Positions 21,116-32,939 are shown, numbered from the stretch's first letter. The stretch: DNA of 64,000 bases from Macrolepiota albuminosa (GCA_027475525.1 JAMWFC010000012.1:591831-655830), one strand, 5' to 3'. Made by a program: numbers and translations. Notes: generated by a model from the letters alone, not told the origin.

Positions 21116-24100
21116 GTGATGAGGATCATGGAGATGAAGCGCTTATCTTGGACTATAACCATCAGACTGGGCAAGTAAACTTTATATCACATACCTCTTT
21201 AGCCCATGAAATCTTGAATTCTTCCTCGTCGCTTACTAGCAAAGCGTTATCCTACTTATACCTCACTGCGTCAGATATTACTGAAAACCTTTCAACAGAC
21301 ACTTATTTCGTTTCTACTCCCGACTCTAAAGAACCTTTGATATCAGGTTTCGTCAGAAACCATGACTACATTTATAATATGTTTGCTAACAATAGTACCC
21401 CTAAGTGCAAAGGGGTTCAAGTCAAGAAGAAATATAAACCCATAGCGCTTAAAACAAAACCGGTAGCGAGCGCCATACCCGAGGAATTCCGCATTGAAAG
21501 AAAAATGATAGGCGACCCTCTGGCTACTCTGCCAAAACTCGACCCAAATCCACCACCCTTCGAACCAACAGGACGATTTACAGAAGAACAAAAGACGCTA
21601 TTTCTTAGTGCCCACGATACCGGCTTTCTCTCGATGGAGGAAATGGACGTATTAGTCAACGTCATGCAAAAGCAAAATGAGGCTTTTGCATGGGAGGACT
21701 CAGAGCGTGGTAAACTTAGAACTGACTTCTTTTCACCAGTGGTTATACCAACAATACCGCACGTACCCTGGACTGAGCATAACCGACCCATACCCCCGGG
21801 CATCAAAGCCAAAGTCTGCCAAATTATTCGCTCCAAGGTAGCGGCAGGTGTATACAAGCCTTCTAATTCGGCCTACCGCTCGAGATGGTTCTGCGTACTG
21901 AAGAAAAACGGGAAGCTACATATAGTTCACAGCCTAGAACCGCTAAACAAAGTCACCATTCGTCATTCAGGGGTACTGCCATTTCCTGATCACGTTGCTG
22001 AATCTTTCGCGGGACGAATATGTGGCGCTACCCTGGATTTGTACGTTGGCTATGATGAGCGCTTAATCCATCCTGCCTCTTGCGATTTGACGACGTTTCA
22101 AACACCGTTCGGGGCGCTACGACTAGTCACACTTCCTATGGGATGGACAAACTCGGTACCAATATTTCACGACAATATTACGTTCATCCTACAGCCCAAA
22201 ATACCCCACCATGTGCTCAGCTTCATAGACGACGTAGGAGTTAAAGGCCCAAAGGATTGGCGATTGGTAGATGGCAAGCCCGAAGTTCACCCAGAAAATC
22301 CTAATATCTGTATGGTGCTATGGGACTTCTTTCAACTGGTTAACCGGGTACTTCAGCGCATGAAGTATTGTGGCGGTACGTTTTCAGGGCACAAGCTCGT
22401 TCTTTGTGCGCCGCAATTTAAAATTTTGGGGCACGTTTGCACACCAGAAGGCAGGATTCCAGAGGAGAGCCGATTAGCGCTGCTGGAGAAATGGGGGGTC
22501 TGTCATAACCTCTCAGAAGTCCGCGCATTCTTGGGCACTGTAGGGGTGCTGCGCATGTTCATACACCATTTTTCACATTGTGCAAATGCCCTTAATCGCC
22601 TCACCCGTTCAGGGGTCCCCTTCGAATTCAGACCTGATCAAATCAATGCCCAGAAGGACTTAGTAAAGGCGCTACAGGAAGCAAAACCATTGGTGCCCAT
22701 TGACTATACTACCGCCGATCCCGTTATACTTGCTGTTGATACTTCCTATATCACCGTTGGCTTCTTTTTATGCCAGTGTGATGGCGCGAACCGGAAAATC
22801 AGGCGCTACAACCGCTTTGGATTGATTACCCTTAACGACCAAGAATCGCGCTACAGTCAGCCCAAGCTAGAGTTATATGGTTTGTTTCAATCGTTTCAGG
22901 CACTGCGCATGTACCTCATTGGGGTACGAAATCTGATTGTCAAGGTCGACGCACAATACATCAAAGGAATGCTTCAGAACCCTGATATTCAACCTTCGGC
23001 CAGTATGAACCGCTGGGTAGTAGCAATATTAATGTTTCACTTCGAGTTAGTACACGTCAGAAGTGCGTTCCACGGGCCGGATGGATTATCTAGGCGACCC
23101 AGACAACCGGAAGATGAAGCGCTAGACGATAGCGACAACGATGTATTTGACGACTGGATTGATCGATTGCATGGTTTCATGCATATCATTCAGTTGCCTA
23201 TTCCGGTGCTTCGCAAAGACCAACCAGTTTTGACTTGGCTTCACCCTATTGTTCTGTACCAGCCCCGGCCATATCAAGCATCATTGACTTTTTACACGGC
23301 CAGTATCTATAACGTTGCTAAGCCGTCTAACGATCTAAAGATAGTCGAGAAACCAAGACCATTGCAAGAAGACAGTCAGAACCTGCCATATTTGGCGGTA
23401 CCTCAAAGCGCCAAAGCTAAGTCAGAAGATCAGCGAGTGGACCAGGTTAGGAAATGGCTACAGGATTTGCGACGACCATCAGACCTTACGGATACGGAAT
23501 ACACCACCTTCATTCGATATGCGACGACTTTCTTTATAGTGGAAGACCGACTTTGGCGACGAAATAGAGATGGCGCCCATAAACTAGTAATTAAACCGGA
23601 TAATCGAGTGAGGATTCTACGCGCTATGCATGATGACTTGGGACACCAAGGACTCTACGCGACAAGGGCGAACCTTTTGGAGCGCTTTTGGTGGCCGCAA
23701 GTTAGCGCCGATATTGCGTGGTATATTCGCACTTGTCATCTCTGTCAAATCCAGCAGACACGTCAGGTTCTGATTCCCCCAACAGTAGCGACTCCAGCGC
23801 CGTTATTCGGAAAAATATATATTGACACCATGCACATGCCCAAGTCAGGGCGCTACAAGTATATCATTCAAGGAAGGTGTTCCTTGGTACATTGGCCGGA
23901 GTTTTGTATGCTCCAGTGAGAAAATACAGACGCTATAGCTAAGTGGCTCTTTGAGGACGTTATCTGCCGATGGGGAGCCCTTCACGAGATCGTCACAGAC
24001 AACGGAGCGCCAATAGTCAAGGCGCTCACTTATCTTGCCAAGAAATACAACATACAACACATCCGAGTCTCAGGATACAATAAACGCGCCAATGGAATCG

Positions 24101-24792
24101 TAGAAAGGCCTTATTTTGATGTTCGACAAGCGCTATTCAAGGCGGTCGATGGTGACGAAAGTCGCTGGAGCGAGGCAACTTATTCGGTCTTCTGGTCAGA
24201 GCGGGTTACCGTACGAAAGAGGATGGGCTGCTCTCCCTACTATGCGGCAACTGGCACCCACCCCTTGCTACCTGCGGACATGGTGGAAGCGACGTATTTA
24301 CAACCCCCACCGAACTCAATACTATCCTCTACCAATATGATTGCTAGATGCGCTATAGACTTACAACGATGCATGGAGGATCTCGAGCGCTTACACGAGG
24401 TAGTATTTCAGGCTAGACAACAAGCTGCGCTACGGTTTGAAACTGAGCATAGCGCCATGATTCAAGACTACAACTTTACAACGGGCGCCCTAGTACCAAT
24501 GCGCAACTCCAAGATTGAGGTTACCCATAACAAAAAGATGCGGCCTCGGTATCTGGGACCCCTAATAGTGGTTTCCCGCAATAGGAGAGGCGCATACGTA
24601 CTCTGCGAGTTGGACGGCTCAGTTTTGCATCGACCAGTAGCGGCGTTCCGACTCATTCCCTACTTAGCGCGTGAACACATTTCATTACCTTTATCGGCGC
24701 TGGACATTGACACTGCTAAACTTCGAGAGCTAGAGGAGACCAAGCTTGTGGACGATGACGAAGTCGCACAAGAAGAAGAAAACAATCAGTAA
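21112..24792 (+). CDS. pol: pol of element C: RT, RNase H, integrase (one internal TGA)
   Basis: About 1,226 codons with a single TGA at 23917-23919. RT starts near 21700. The catalytic box is F-I-D-D (22222-22233) instead of the usual Y-x-D-D, in a context (S-F-I-D-D-V-G-V-K-G-P) that I know from an abundant basidiomycete Gypsy family. RNase H spans about 22720-23110 (V-D-T-S...K-L-E-L-Y-G-L...V-D-A-Q). Integrase has H-x3-H...C-x2-C (about 23632-23757), a first D near 23823, T-D-N-G-A at about 23995-24009 and V-E-R at about 24100. The C-terminal third (24220-24792) contains an R-P-R-Y-L-G-P-type end domain and a highly charged tail. No chromodomain is evident. Likely active or nearly so when inserted. 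Confidence 0.93.
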
Positions 24793-24919
24793 TAGGACAC
24801 AAAGGGGAAGGGCGCTAGACCTTAGCGCCTTGCACCTCACTTATGAAAGGAACAACAACGCATATAATTTCATACTATACAGGCCTATGAAACTGGCGAT
24901 AAATGAACTATTGGCTACT

Positions 24920-26492
24920 TTACGTTCTACGGCGAGGACCCCTAACAAATCCCTCAGAACGCCTAGGATGCTGTCTGCGGCGGAGTTGCGCAGGAGAAGG
25001 AGGCGGCGCAGGGGGGAGAATAGGCGACGGAGTAGAGGGAAAGGTCCCCGGAGGAAAGGTGGAGAAGCCGGGAGGAGATTCATTTATGGGAGCAGACGGC
25101 GCTCCAGCGCAAATGGTGGAGGAGCCGGGGGGAGACTCATTTATGGGAGCAGGCAGCACTCCAGCTCCGAAGCGAAAGGTGGAGGAGCTGGGTGGAGACT
25201 CATTTATGGGGGCAGGAGGCGCTCCAGCTCCGAAGCAAGGAGCTAGAGGAGTGAAGGGAATGATGACGCGCTCGAGCGTGGTGGCACAAATGTCGTTGTC
25301 AATCAGATCCGGCAAGGGCAACCACTTCAAAGTCTGAAGCAAGGGGTCAGCGACCCTGAAGGTACGAAAGGAAAAGGGGAGGGACTAACATTATTATCCA
25401 TTTCGAGGAGTAGGAACTCCAAGCACTTTTGGCTACCCGAAATAGGAGGCTGAAGGGACGCGTAAGAAGGTACTGAATCATGCCGCCTGTAGAAACTTAC
25501 CGTGTTGGGGTGACGTTTGGACTCTACGAGCCACTCCTGGGTCATAGCCAGAAGTAACCTGTAACGACGAATCAGGGTGAGGATGTTCCCGTTCTGGTGT
25601 CGAATACCGCCTGGGGGCAGTCAAGCAAAGAACATCTCGAGGCGATCTAAAACCTCAGGACAAGGGACGGAGGTGATGTCTTTGAGAAGGAAAAAGGGAG
25701 TAGGCATTTCGAAGAACTTAACAACGCTAGGCCCGGAAATCTCAGATATATACCTAGCGACATTATGCAGGGTCGAAGGGACTTAGGAAACAGAACTTAT
25801 GCGGCACCATCACGAGGACGCGACAACAACGATATATTTCATATATCTATGGCAGGAGAAGCAAAAAGCTGGGAATATATTAGGCCGGTGGCACTGCAAA
25901 GAAGATGGGATTGCCTCACTCAAACAACATGGGGGGGGAGGAAAAACAACACACAACGAGTCAAGAAGGGCCAAACCAAGAAATACGCTTGCTAACAACC
26001 GTTGGCCCCTTGAGGGGACCACAAAAAAGACGAGCGCCGGTATACTTGCGAGGGGACTAGGAGAAAAGGGCCGTTAGACATGGAAGAAGGAGAGGTGATG
26101 GCTCAGTCACTAACCAGGTAATAGCTTTCCTCCATCAAAAGTTGAAGACGATCCGCTGTGTCTTCGGTGGCGATTTCCTGGATTTGGGCGACTGTCAGAA
26201 GGGCACTGTAGTGCGCCAAGAATAGCAAGACACGCACATGGAAAGCTTGACTCCAAGTGGCCTCCGTACCAAAACGCGTTAATGGGGATGCGTCTCCCCA
26301 AATTTCACAAGCAGCCCGCAGAAGCCGACAGCAACGACTCAACTCAACTACTTCATCAGCCAACTTAGGAATACCCTCGGGAGGGTAATGATGAAAAAAC
26401 GAGGTGGCCCAGTCCAGAAAGATGGGAGGGTCCATGGTGATATAGGCGTGATCGCAGCTCCGAGTCCACACGCAACTAGACGGGGTGGCCAT
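24920..26492 (-). CDS. Antisense gene 1 in element C (multi-exon, unknown function)
   Basis: Starts at ATG 26492. Exon 1 (26115-26492) is exactly 126 codons and ends at a GTTAGT donor; it reads as helical sequence rich in Leu, Ala and Glu. A second coding block (about 25510-25770) has F-F-E-M-P-T-P-F-F-L-L-K and L-I-R-R-Y-R-L-L-L-A-M-T, a single TGA near 25621, and ends at a GTAAGT donor near 25500. A third block (24920-25340) carries three in-frame repeats of 19-21 residues with A-P-I-N-E-S-P-P cores, then an Arg-rich end. A TATAAAT lies 37-43 nt upstream of the ATG. Convergent with pol, whose stop is at 24792. No domain recognised; exon borders in the middle are uncertain. Confidence 0.55.
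25076..25225. repeat. In-frame tandem repeat in antisense gene 1
   Basis: Three copies with CATTTATGGG at 25081, 25138 and 25201, so periods of 57 and 63 nt (19 and 21 codons). Spacing by multiples of three keeps the frame open on both strands. Confidence 0.8.
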
Positions 26493-26528
26493 CGCAAAGA
26501 CTGATGGAATCGAGTTGATGCATAAGTA

Positions 26529-26535
26529 ATTTATA
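26529..26535 (-). promoter_or_regulatory. TATA box upstream of antisense gene 1
   Basis: TATAAAT on the minus strand, 37-43 nt before ATG 26492. The surrounding 26493-27013 is the intergenic space between the two antisense genes. A plus-strand ORF at 26567-26986 overlaps this space and is treated as chance. Confidence 0.45.
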
Positions 26536-27013
26536 GGACACGGGAAGTGTTTCGATTAGCGACAGCATGGGAGGACTTTTCTCAAGGAGCCAGGACCCTA
26601 ACAGGAGCGCTAGCCAATCAGAAGCGTTTAACTTATTCTGGGACCCTCCAAAAAGAGAATCGACATTCGATGTTCAGCGCTTACTCACAACCGCACTAAA
26701 TGGGCATAAGCAATCACTGGTTTTCTATTTCTTTATACGCTCTACTTCTTACATGGATCCGCTTATTTATTTCCAGACAGTCCCTATTTTCTACTTAGGC
26801 TGGCGCGGTAATGGCTATTGGACCGCATTGGCAAAGGGGTTTTTGCACTGTGATGATCTACTAAGCGTTTCCCCTTTTACTTATTTTTCTTTTGATTATT
26901 TACAAACTGACGATTTGAAGCAAAGGGGGGCGTTTATTTTTAGTATCACACACTACAAAGTACGTATCAAACAACAAAGTCCATAAAAAGTTTAAAGTGC
27001 TATGGGTCGGCAA

Positions 27014-29524
27014 CTACAGATCATACTCGGGAAGAGCGGGATCGCCCAAAGGAAGCAAGTCCCCGTCCTGGATCGCATTACTCGCTTGCCACTCAAGCGC
27101 AGCCGTAATATTGTCATGGAGTTCGAGCAGGAGGCGCTCGCGGCGAGCTAAGGTAGAAACACGAGGACGCAAGTTGGCAAGTTCGTGACCAGCGGCTTCA
27201 GTCGCATCCTCAATATGGCAGAGTTGCTGGCGAAGGTCGGCAGAGGGACGGAGGGGAGTAACGGGATAGGAGAACTCGTCCCCGAGCCAAGGGAAGGCGT
27301 CGCCAGAAACTCGCATGGCGGGAGGGGGTGTCCAAAAGGGATCGAACTTACCGGGAGATTAGAAAAGAGGAGAAAAGGGCACGAACAAAGACGGACGTAC
27401 CCAGACAGTTACAGGCGCACGGGGCATCCACTCATGGCGCTCATCGCCGGGGGACATAGCTCTAGCGGAAGAAAGATGGATGCCGTAGGGAGGCAAGTAC
27501 CTCCAGCGGTGACGATGCTCACCTTCCGGCACCAGGGTTCCTTCGGACTCCGGCGCCGTAGAAGTCTCGTGACTACTAGGAACAGAGGAAAAGCTGTGGG
27601 GAGGAGTAAGGGACGGAGTAATCAGAAGAGCAACAGGAGTGTCGCTAGCCGCAACCAGTTCGGGGGCGGGGGTAGCACCAGCAACAGACATAACGACATC
27701 TTTGGCAGCAGGGATAGCCACTACGGCGGGAACAGGAGTGGGGGACCTATCAGTCAAGAAGTTAGCACGCGAAGAAAAAGGACTTAGAAAAAAACGCGTA
27801 CTGGTTACCACTGGGGCCACTCTGACGAGGGTTAGCGGTGATAGGGGGAGTAAGGCGAAGCAGGAGAGCGCGTACTGCCAACAGCGCATCAGCATCAACA
27901 ACGGGCTCAGCTTCATCATCGTCCTCTCCCTTGGCGTCCCTCTCAGTGCCCTCCCCCTCATCCGTAGACGACTCAGTCGAAGACAAAACCACAGGCATAG
28001 CAGGCGCTAGCTCACGGTGCTTACCAGGACTCTTGCCAGGAGACGCAGCAACAGGCTTACGTTTCGAAGGAATGGGACGACGAGGAGAGCGAGCGAAAGG
28101 TGCCGCCACGGTGGTACCATCCTGGGTAGTCGGCAGCGCCAGGCTGGCTGCGCTGATCAATGTGGGCTGGTGAGTAGCCGCCAGATCACGTTGCTGCAAC
28201 ACAAAGTTCCGGGCGTTACGAACCAACACCGCGCGTTCAGTTCCTTTGCATGATGGCGTCTCTACCACGTTCACGAGTACGAATCCCGTTGAAGGCGCAG
28301 CCTTGTTTCAACGCATCGCACCGATAGCAAGGCAGAGAGGCGGTAGGGAACCAGCAGCCCTCAGGATCATTCTCAGACCAACACTTTGTCACACTAAGAA
28401 AGAAGTCAGCAACGGCATCAACCTATCAATGGACAAACCAGTACTTACCACGCCAAGTTTTGCCCTAAACGTGCAACGCTCCAAGGGCGCAACGGTAACC
28501 TTCTTCTTGCCGCCCAGTACTTGGACACCAGCTGGGATGCCGGTATCAATGATGGTAGTATCACGGCGAAGACGCAAAAGGTCACGAAGCTCCATGTCGG
28601 TGAACATGGTCTGGTTAGGCACCTATCAACATTAAAATTTAGGCGCTAAAGTCTAGCAACAACGAGCAAAGCACTTACGACATACAAAGGGGGAACACGA
28701 GCAGGGAGATTGATCTGGAAGGGGAGAAGTCAGAAAAATGAAGTAAGGAAGATAGGGAAGGAACACACAGTACGTTTGGGAGAACTAGCACGAGCAGGGG
28801 GCGCTCGTTCAATAACAATGGCAAAATTACGCAGAGTGGGAAGTTGGGCGCATCGGGCCGGGTCGTGGCTCGCTACGGAAAATGGCAATACATTTGATGG
28901 CCGAATGGGGAGGGGCAGTACGGACGGGAGAAGCAGCGCTTGGGGTAGGGCAAGTGGAAGAAGCAGCGCCACGAAAAGGGCTGCCAAGAACGGAAGGAGG
29001 TGGAACAGAAGTCGAAGAAGGAGGGGCGGTAGGAACAGAAGGGACAGTAGAGGCCGATGGGGCAGTAGGAAGACTGGCGACGGTGGGAGATGTGGCAACC
29101 GACTACTCAAGGATTAACAGTGGAAGAAGGGGGAAGAAAAGGAAGGACTTACTTCGCTGACCTCGGTACTAGCCAACAACGCGTCGATCTCATCAGATAA
29201 GGAGGAAGCCTAGTATGGGCGCTGAACCTTAGCGCCACAAAGCCAAAATCATACTTAGAAACTTATAAAAAGGTCTGCGAAAGGGCGCAACCAATCGGCA
29301 CCTTTGTACTCACGGTACCGGGCCACACACCACTCGCGAACCTTGTCACCTCGCTTCCAGGAACTGTCGGAGCCACGGACCACGAGCCAGCGCCAATAGA
29401 GTTGCATAATGCCAGGGACGGTTTGTGGCGCATTGGCGGGACCGACAGACTTAGCGTGATCAAATAAATAGGAGGCCTTAGCCAGGAAATTGCGGAGAGC
29501 AGAGGCATCGAAAGGAGTGGACAT
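27014..29524 (-). CDS. Antisense gene 2 in element C (multi-exon, cysteine cluster, unknown function)
   Basis: Starts at ATG 29524. Exon 1 encodes a compact domain with W-R-W-L-V, W-C-V-A-R-Y-R-E-Y-K and W-L-R-P-F. Later blocks: an S-D-E-I-D-A-L-L exon ending at a GTAAGT donor (29152); a Ser/Thr/Pro-rich linker (about 28850-29105); an F-T-D-M-E-L-R-D-L-L exon (about 28450-28622) ending at GTAAGT; a cysteine cluster C-x8-C-x2-C-x6-C (about 28290-28363); a charged Ser/Asp/Glu-rich block (27780-28274); and a final exon (27014-27350) ending at TAG, with a Leu/Arg/Glu-rich helix. TATAAAA lies at 29575-29581. At least one phase mismatch suggests decay or unresolved introns. The C-x2-C-x6-C part recalls half of a fungal zinc cluster, but function is unknown. 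Confidence 0.55.
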
Positions 29525-29574
29525 GCTGGAAAGATGGGAAGGAAAACACAGGAAGGTGAAGTGCTGAAAACAAC

Positions 29575-29581
29575 TTTTATA
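29575..29581 (-). promoter_or_regulatory. TATA box upstream of antisense gene 2
   Basis: TATAAAA on the minus strand, 51-57 nt before ATG 29524, followed by a pyrimidine-rich leader. It lies 90 bp inside the 3' LTR boundary, so the promoter belongs to the internal region rather than the LTR. Confidence 0.5.
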
Positions 29582-29670
29582 AGGTGCCGGCGGCATTATA
29601 CGGACCGTAGCACAGTCAAATTAATGATGGCGTTTGACTGAGGACAGTCAATTTTTCAGTTGGGGGGAGA

Positions 29671-30713
29671 TGATAGGCTTCTACTCGGACTGAGCGCATC
29701 AAGGGACATTATAGGCTGACCAACACTTGACACACTAGAGACTCTAGCGACCAGCCTTGGGTACAGAGCAGCCCTAGCGCGGGCGCTCTATGGCAAGACT
29801 TATCCATTCATCTCAATCACCAGTATCAGCCCCTCAGCGCCCTCCACTCAGTTACTTTGAAGACCAAGAAGGCCCAGAACTCATAGCGCTAGCACAACGG
29901 CGGGAGGTGACTCTGACCAAACCCCGATCAGTACTGAAAGGAGTTAGCAACTGGCGCTGTCAATCACCGAGGCACCTCAATCAGAAGTCTAAAGAAATCA
30001 ATGACGACAAGACAGGATACACGCAGACCCGACATTTAAATCTATCAAAAGATGGTACAATGTTTAGCGCCGGAATTAGTGCTCACAGCGTCTGTCGAGG
30101 ATTCCCCGATCATACCCCGGGATGGCATGGCCAATTAAATTACATCAAAAAGTGAGCAAACTCGTACCACTTCTAAGTAGTTTTAGAGTCGCCGTTGGTC
30201 GCCATCATCCATGTGCTGCAGGTCGCTGTTGACAGGTGGCCGTTAGCTACAGTCACAAAGAGAGGTGCTAATTGGTAGCGCCGTCAATGGACTTATTTTG
30301 GAAATACTGTAGTGCATAGTATAAAAACTAGCTACTTGCCATGTATATAACAACGAATCGTAACCTCTTGAGCACCCAGTTACACTTAGCGTTCAAATCG
30401 CGCTAGCATTGCCTAACTTTGTCACCAAGCTTGGCGCTAGCTTTGTCTATCTTGTCTTCGTTGTTTACGGTGCCACCTACGGGCACGCTACGCTGCGCTA
30501 TTCGTCTTATTCGCTATAACTTCTTCTAAACTACGACGCTTACCACTTGCTAGATAGCACCCAAAGCGCTATCATCTAGCGCATTGCCCTATCACCTCTG
30601 CTCAAGCACACCGGGACCCTGCCAGGACTCCTCACAAACCCGTACGCCAGGCGCTGGAGACGGCGTTGTACTGCATATACGTCCAGCGCACCCAACCACA
30701 GTTGGCGTCATCA
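29671..30713 (+). repeat. 3' LTR of element C
   Basis: 1043 bp, aligned end to end with 17319-18361; TATAAAA at 30320-30326. Preceded by the polypurine tract TTGGGGGGAGA (29660-29670). Followed by GCGG, the 4-bp target duplication. Confidence 0.93.
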
Positions 30714-31606
30714 GCGGCCACAATGCTGACAAGATGGCCCTGACTTTGCCAGGGCAGACAATGTGATTTGTGGCTGAGCCACCAGAGGGGCAGGCGCACT
30801 TCATGCCACAGTTTTCCCTCCTGACTCAGTGCGGGACATACTATAAATTGGTGCCTGTGGCACCATGGTAACAGGTTTGGACCTCATAGGTGGGGCCCAA
30901 GACAATGTGGTCTCTCGCTGACCCAGGGACAGGTCAGCCAGAGGCTCACTAACAACAGCCAGTGACTCTGACTGGGCCTGAGGGGCCACAGCGGGTAGCT
31001 GCAATGACAAAGCAATGGGCTGAGCAGGCTGCTCAAGGCCAGTCAGACAGGCTGGTATCTAGCCCTCTTGACCTCAGTGGTTGATTCCTCAATGGACAAA
31101 ACTTTGCGCTTAGATGTGCAGTCAATCTGTTGCAGCACTGATACATGCTGCCTCTTTATCAGTTTGATCTGGTCAAGCAACCCCTCCATCATGACGACGG
31201 CCAAACTGTCCTGCAGAAAGAATGCAGTTGTAGGGACTGGCTATTCTGCTGCTTCCAAACGGCTGAGGAGTGCGTCTGGCACTGCTGAGTCCTGCGATTG
31301 TGGCACAGATTCCATATACGGCTCTACCATGGGCTGATGCACCCATGGTATGGATGGCGGTCCTGTCACCACACTCACATATGTCAGAATCAATGCATGC
31401 ATGCATGCTGGTGGTACCTGGTAATCAATCCACAACAAGGAGGAGGAGGGGTGGGAGGAGAAGCATGATGGATTGTAGGTGGGGTGCAAAGAGGGCACCA
31501 TGGCACCCCGGCTGCAGCTCAAGTATGTACTATGCAACACAGCCCACCTTCCATCATGAATCATGTGCCAGTTTTCCTCTAAGCTCCCTCTGGTCCTTTT
31601 GTGCAT
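30714..31606 (-). pseudogene. Middle part of the A1 accessory ORF
   Basis: On the minus strand about 31280-31120 reads F-L-Q-D-S-L-A-V-V, L-L-D-Q-I-K and K-R-Q-H-V-S-V-L-Q-Q. It aligns with F-L-R-D-A-E-A-V-V, M-D-D-M-D-H-M and Q-H-K-T-D-L-L-A-L-L of the D accessory ORF (56165-56270). Further left, 30801-31010 matches the linker just before the D TGA at 56594. Frames change several times. Right of about 31400 similarity fades into low-complexity sequence, so the right border is approximate. Confidence 0.65.
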
Positions 31607-32939
31607 CCAAGTCCTCAGATGCTTTTACCAATCTTGAAATGCAGTGCTAGAACTGTCATTATCTCAGAAAACACAACAAGAGAATTATAAATAAACAGAT
31701 GGGCCATATGCATTGACAATAGATCATTCAGTCCTTCACATGGATCAGGATACTTGATTATTTCTTGGTAAAGCATACATAGCGTGTTTTTGTAAGCAAC
31801 TGTAGATATTCTTGTCATAAGGCAAATAATTATTGTTGTATTCTGGTCTGTTAATCCAGTCATTTGAGATGTACAAATCAACGCTATCATATCGAGATTT
31901 AGGAATTTTGTCACAGTCATTCTGCAAGGGCTAGAGCATCATACTTCAGAGATCTTGGATTTAGGAAGAAAGAATTCCATTATAAGAGTCTATTGTCCAG
32001 GCAAGCAACTCTAGCAGCATGTTGCTGATTCAAACATTCTTGTCACACATGCAAATGGAAATCATCTAGACAGAATGTGTGAGTCAAGAATGAAAAAAAA
32101 CATAATCAATAATCATAGTCAAACACAACTTTGAATTGAACCCTAGCATTCAGAAGTTCTTCAAATAATCAGAATGGCCTTCAAAGGAATCCACAATTAC
32201 CAAGGCAATGGGGCCCCTGGCATCAAAATCTCCATTGGCCCTCAAATGTTTATATATAGCAGCAACCAAATTAGCCAATGTGCCAACCCATTCATCAAAG
32301 GTAGCATTCAGCAAATGCAGCTTCCCATTGGAGATAACAAATGCCAACTCAGGGAGTGAAGGTTCCCTGGCAGCCTTTCAGCAAGCATCATCCATCAACA
32401 AATACAAAGATATGTATTCTAGCATGCCAGCTTCAAGCACCCACTTAACCTATGAGGGAATACCTTATCCATGGCAGACAACTGTCAGCCTACCATGGGA
32501 GGTTGGCCATGCATAGTGTGAGAGAGGACTGAAATTCTTGCCTTGGCACCCTCCTCCAAAAGGAGCTTGAGTGCTCAACAAGGCAGATCCCCAATCCTGG
32601 GGAATGTAGGGGCAAGAATTCAATGTCTCTTGTTGTTGCCAAAGCTTTTTTCCTCTGCACTGAATCCCAATCCTCATTCTAGATTCAGATTGAGCTCACT
32701 GCTTTGAGGGTTCCTCTCCAGAAAGCACTAAGAGCACATAAAATACATAACCACACATGTATAGAGAGCATAATGAGCCCTATTGGAAGGCATACAAAGC
32801 CATAATAAGAATTGAGAACACAGGCATAAAGCCATAAAGATAGTGGGCATACAAAGCTATAAGATTAGAGTCCAATGGCAATGCCAATCAAAGGGCATAT
32901 CACCAATGTCACTCATAAGTGGAAAAGTGCAAGATAAAT
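31607..32939. other. Unassigned sequence with short minus-strand open blocks
   Basis: No recognised gene. A minus-strand block 32150-32347 reads as plausible protein (D-E-W-V-G-T-L-A-N-L-V-A-A-I-Y) and continues with stops to about 32460, so decayed coding sequence is likely. The rest is AT-rich and holds nothing I can name. It may include lost 5' parts of element A1. Confidence 0.3.

Larger units (their letters stand above)
17319..30713 (+). mobile_element. Gypsy element C (1043-bp LTRs) with antisense genes, inserted in A1
   Basis: LTRs 17319-18361 and 29671-30713 are both 1043 bp and differ mainly by transitions. GCGG at 17315-17318 and 30714-30717 is the 4-bp target duplication. Order: LTR, tRNA-type primer site, gag with protease, pol, then nearly 5 kb between pol and the 3' LTR holding two antisense genes. 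Internal sense-strand stops are all TGA. It is the largest element here (13.4 kb). Confidence 0.93.
5887..31606 (-). mobile_element. Element A1: old minus-strand Gypsy relative of D, split by insertions of B and C
   Basis: Pieces of one element are collinear on the minus strand: 3' LTR 5887-6136, accessory-ORF C-terminus 6450-8209, an 86-bp piece 17233-17318, and the accessory-ORF middle 30714-~31606. Joined across the insertions these follow the order of the D accessory ORF (55154-58471). B at 8210-17232 and C at 17319-30713 sit exactly between the pieces and carry short target duplications. No A1 gag, pol or 5' LTR is recognisable to the right of 31606, so the element is also 5'-truncated, or the rest lies in sequence I cannot recognise (31607-34263). 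Confidence 0.8.

Noticed and set aside
24903..25337. Plus-strand ORF with G-G-D-S-F-M-G-A repeats after pol of C
   Set aside because: The same repeat is open on both strands; the minus strand connects to an upstream exon with a splice donor and TATA box, while the plus strand has no such context.
26567..26986. 139-codon plus-strand ORF between the two antisense genes of C
   Set aside because: No recognisable motif; it overlaps the promoter region of antisense gene 1 and is separated from pol by almost 1.8 kb.
27185..27787. 200-codon plus-strand ORF opposite antisense gene 2
   Set aside because: Arg/Gly/Ser-rich shadow of the minus-strand coding blocks; the minus strand has the TATA box and splice donors.
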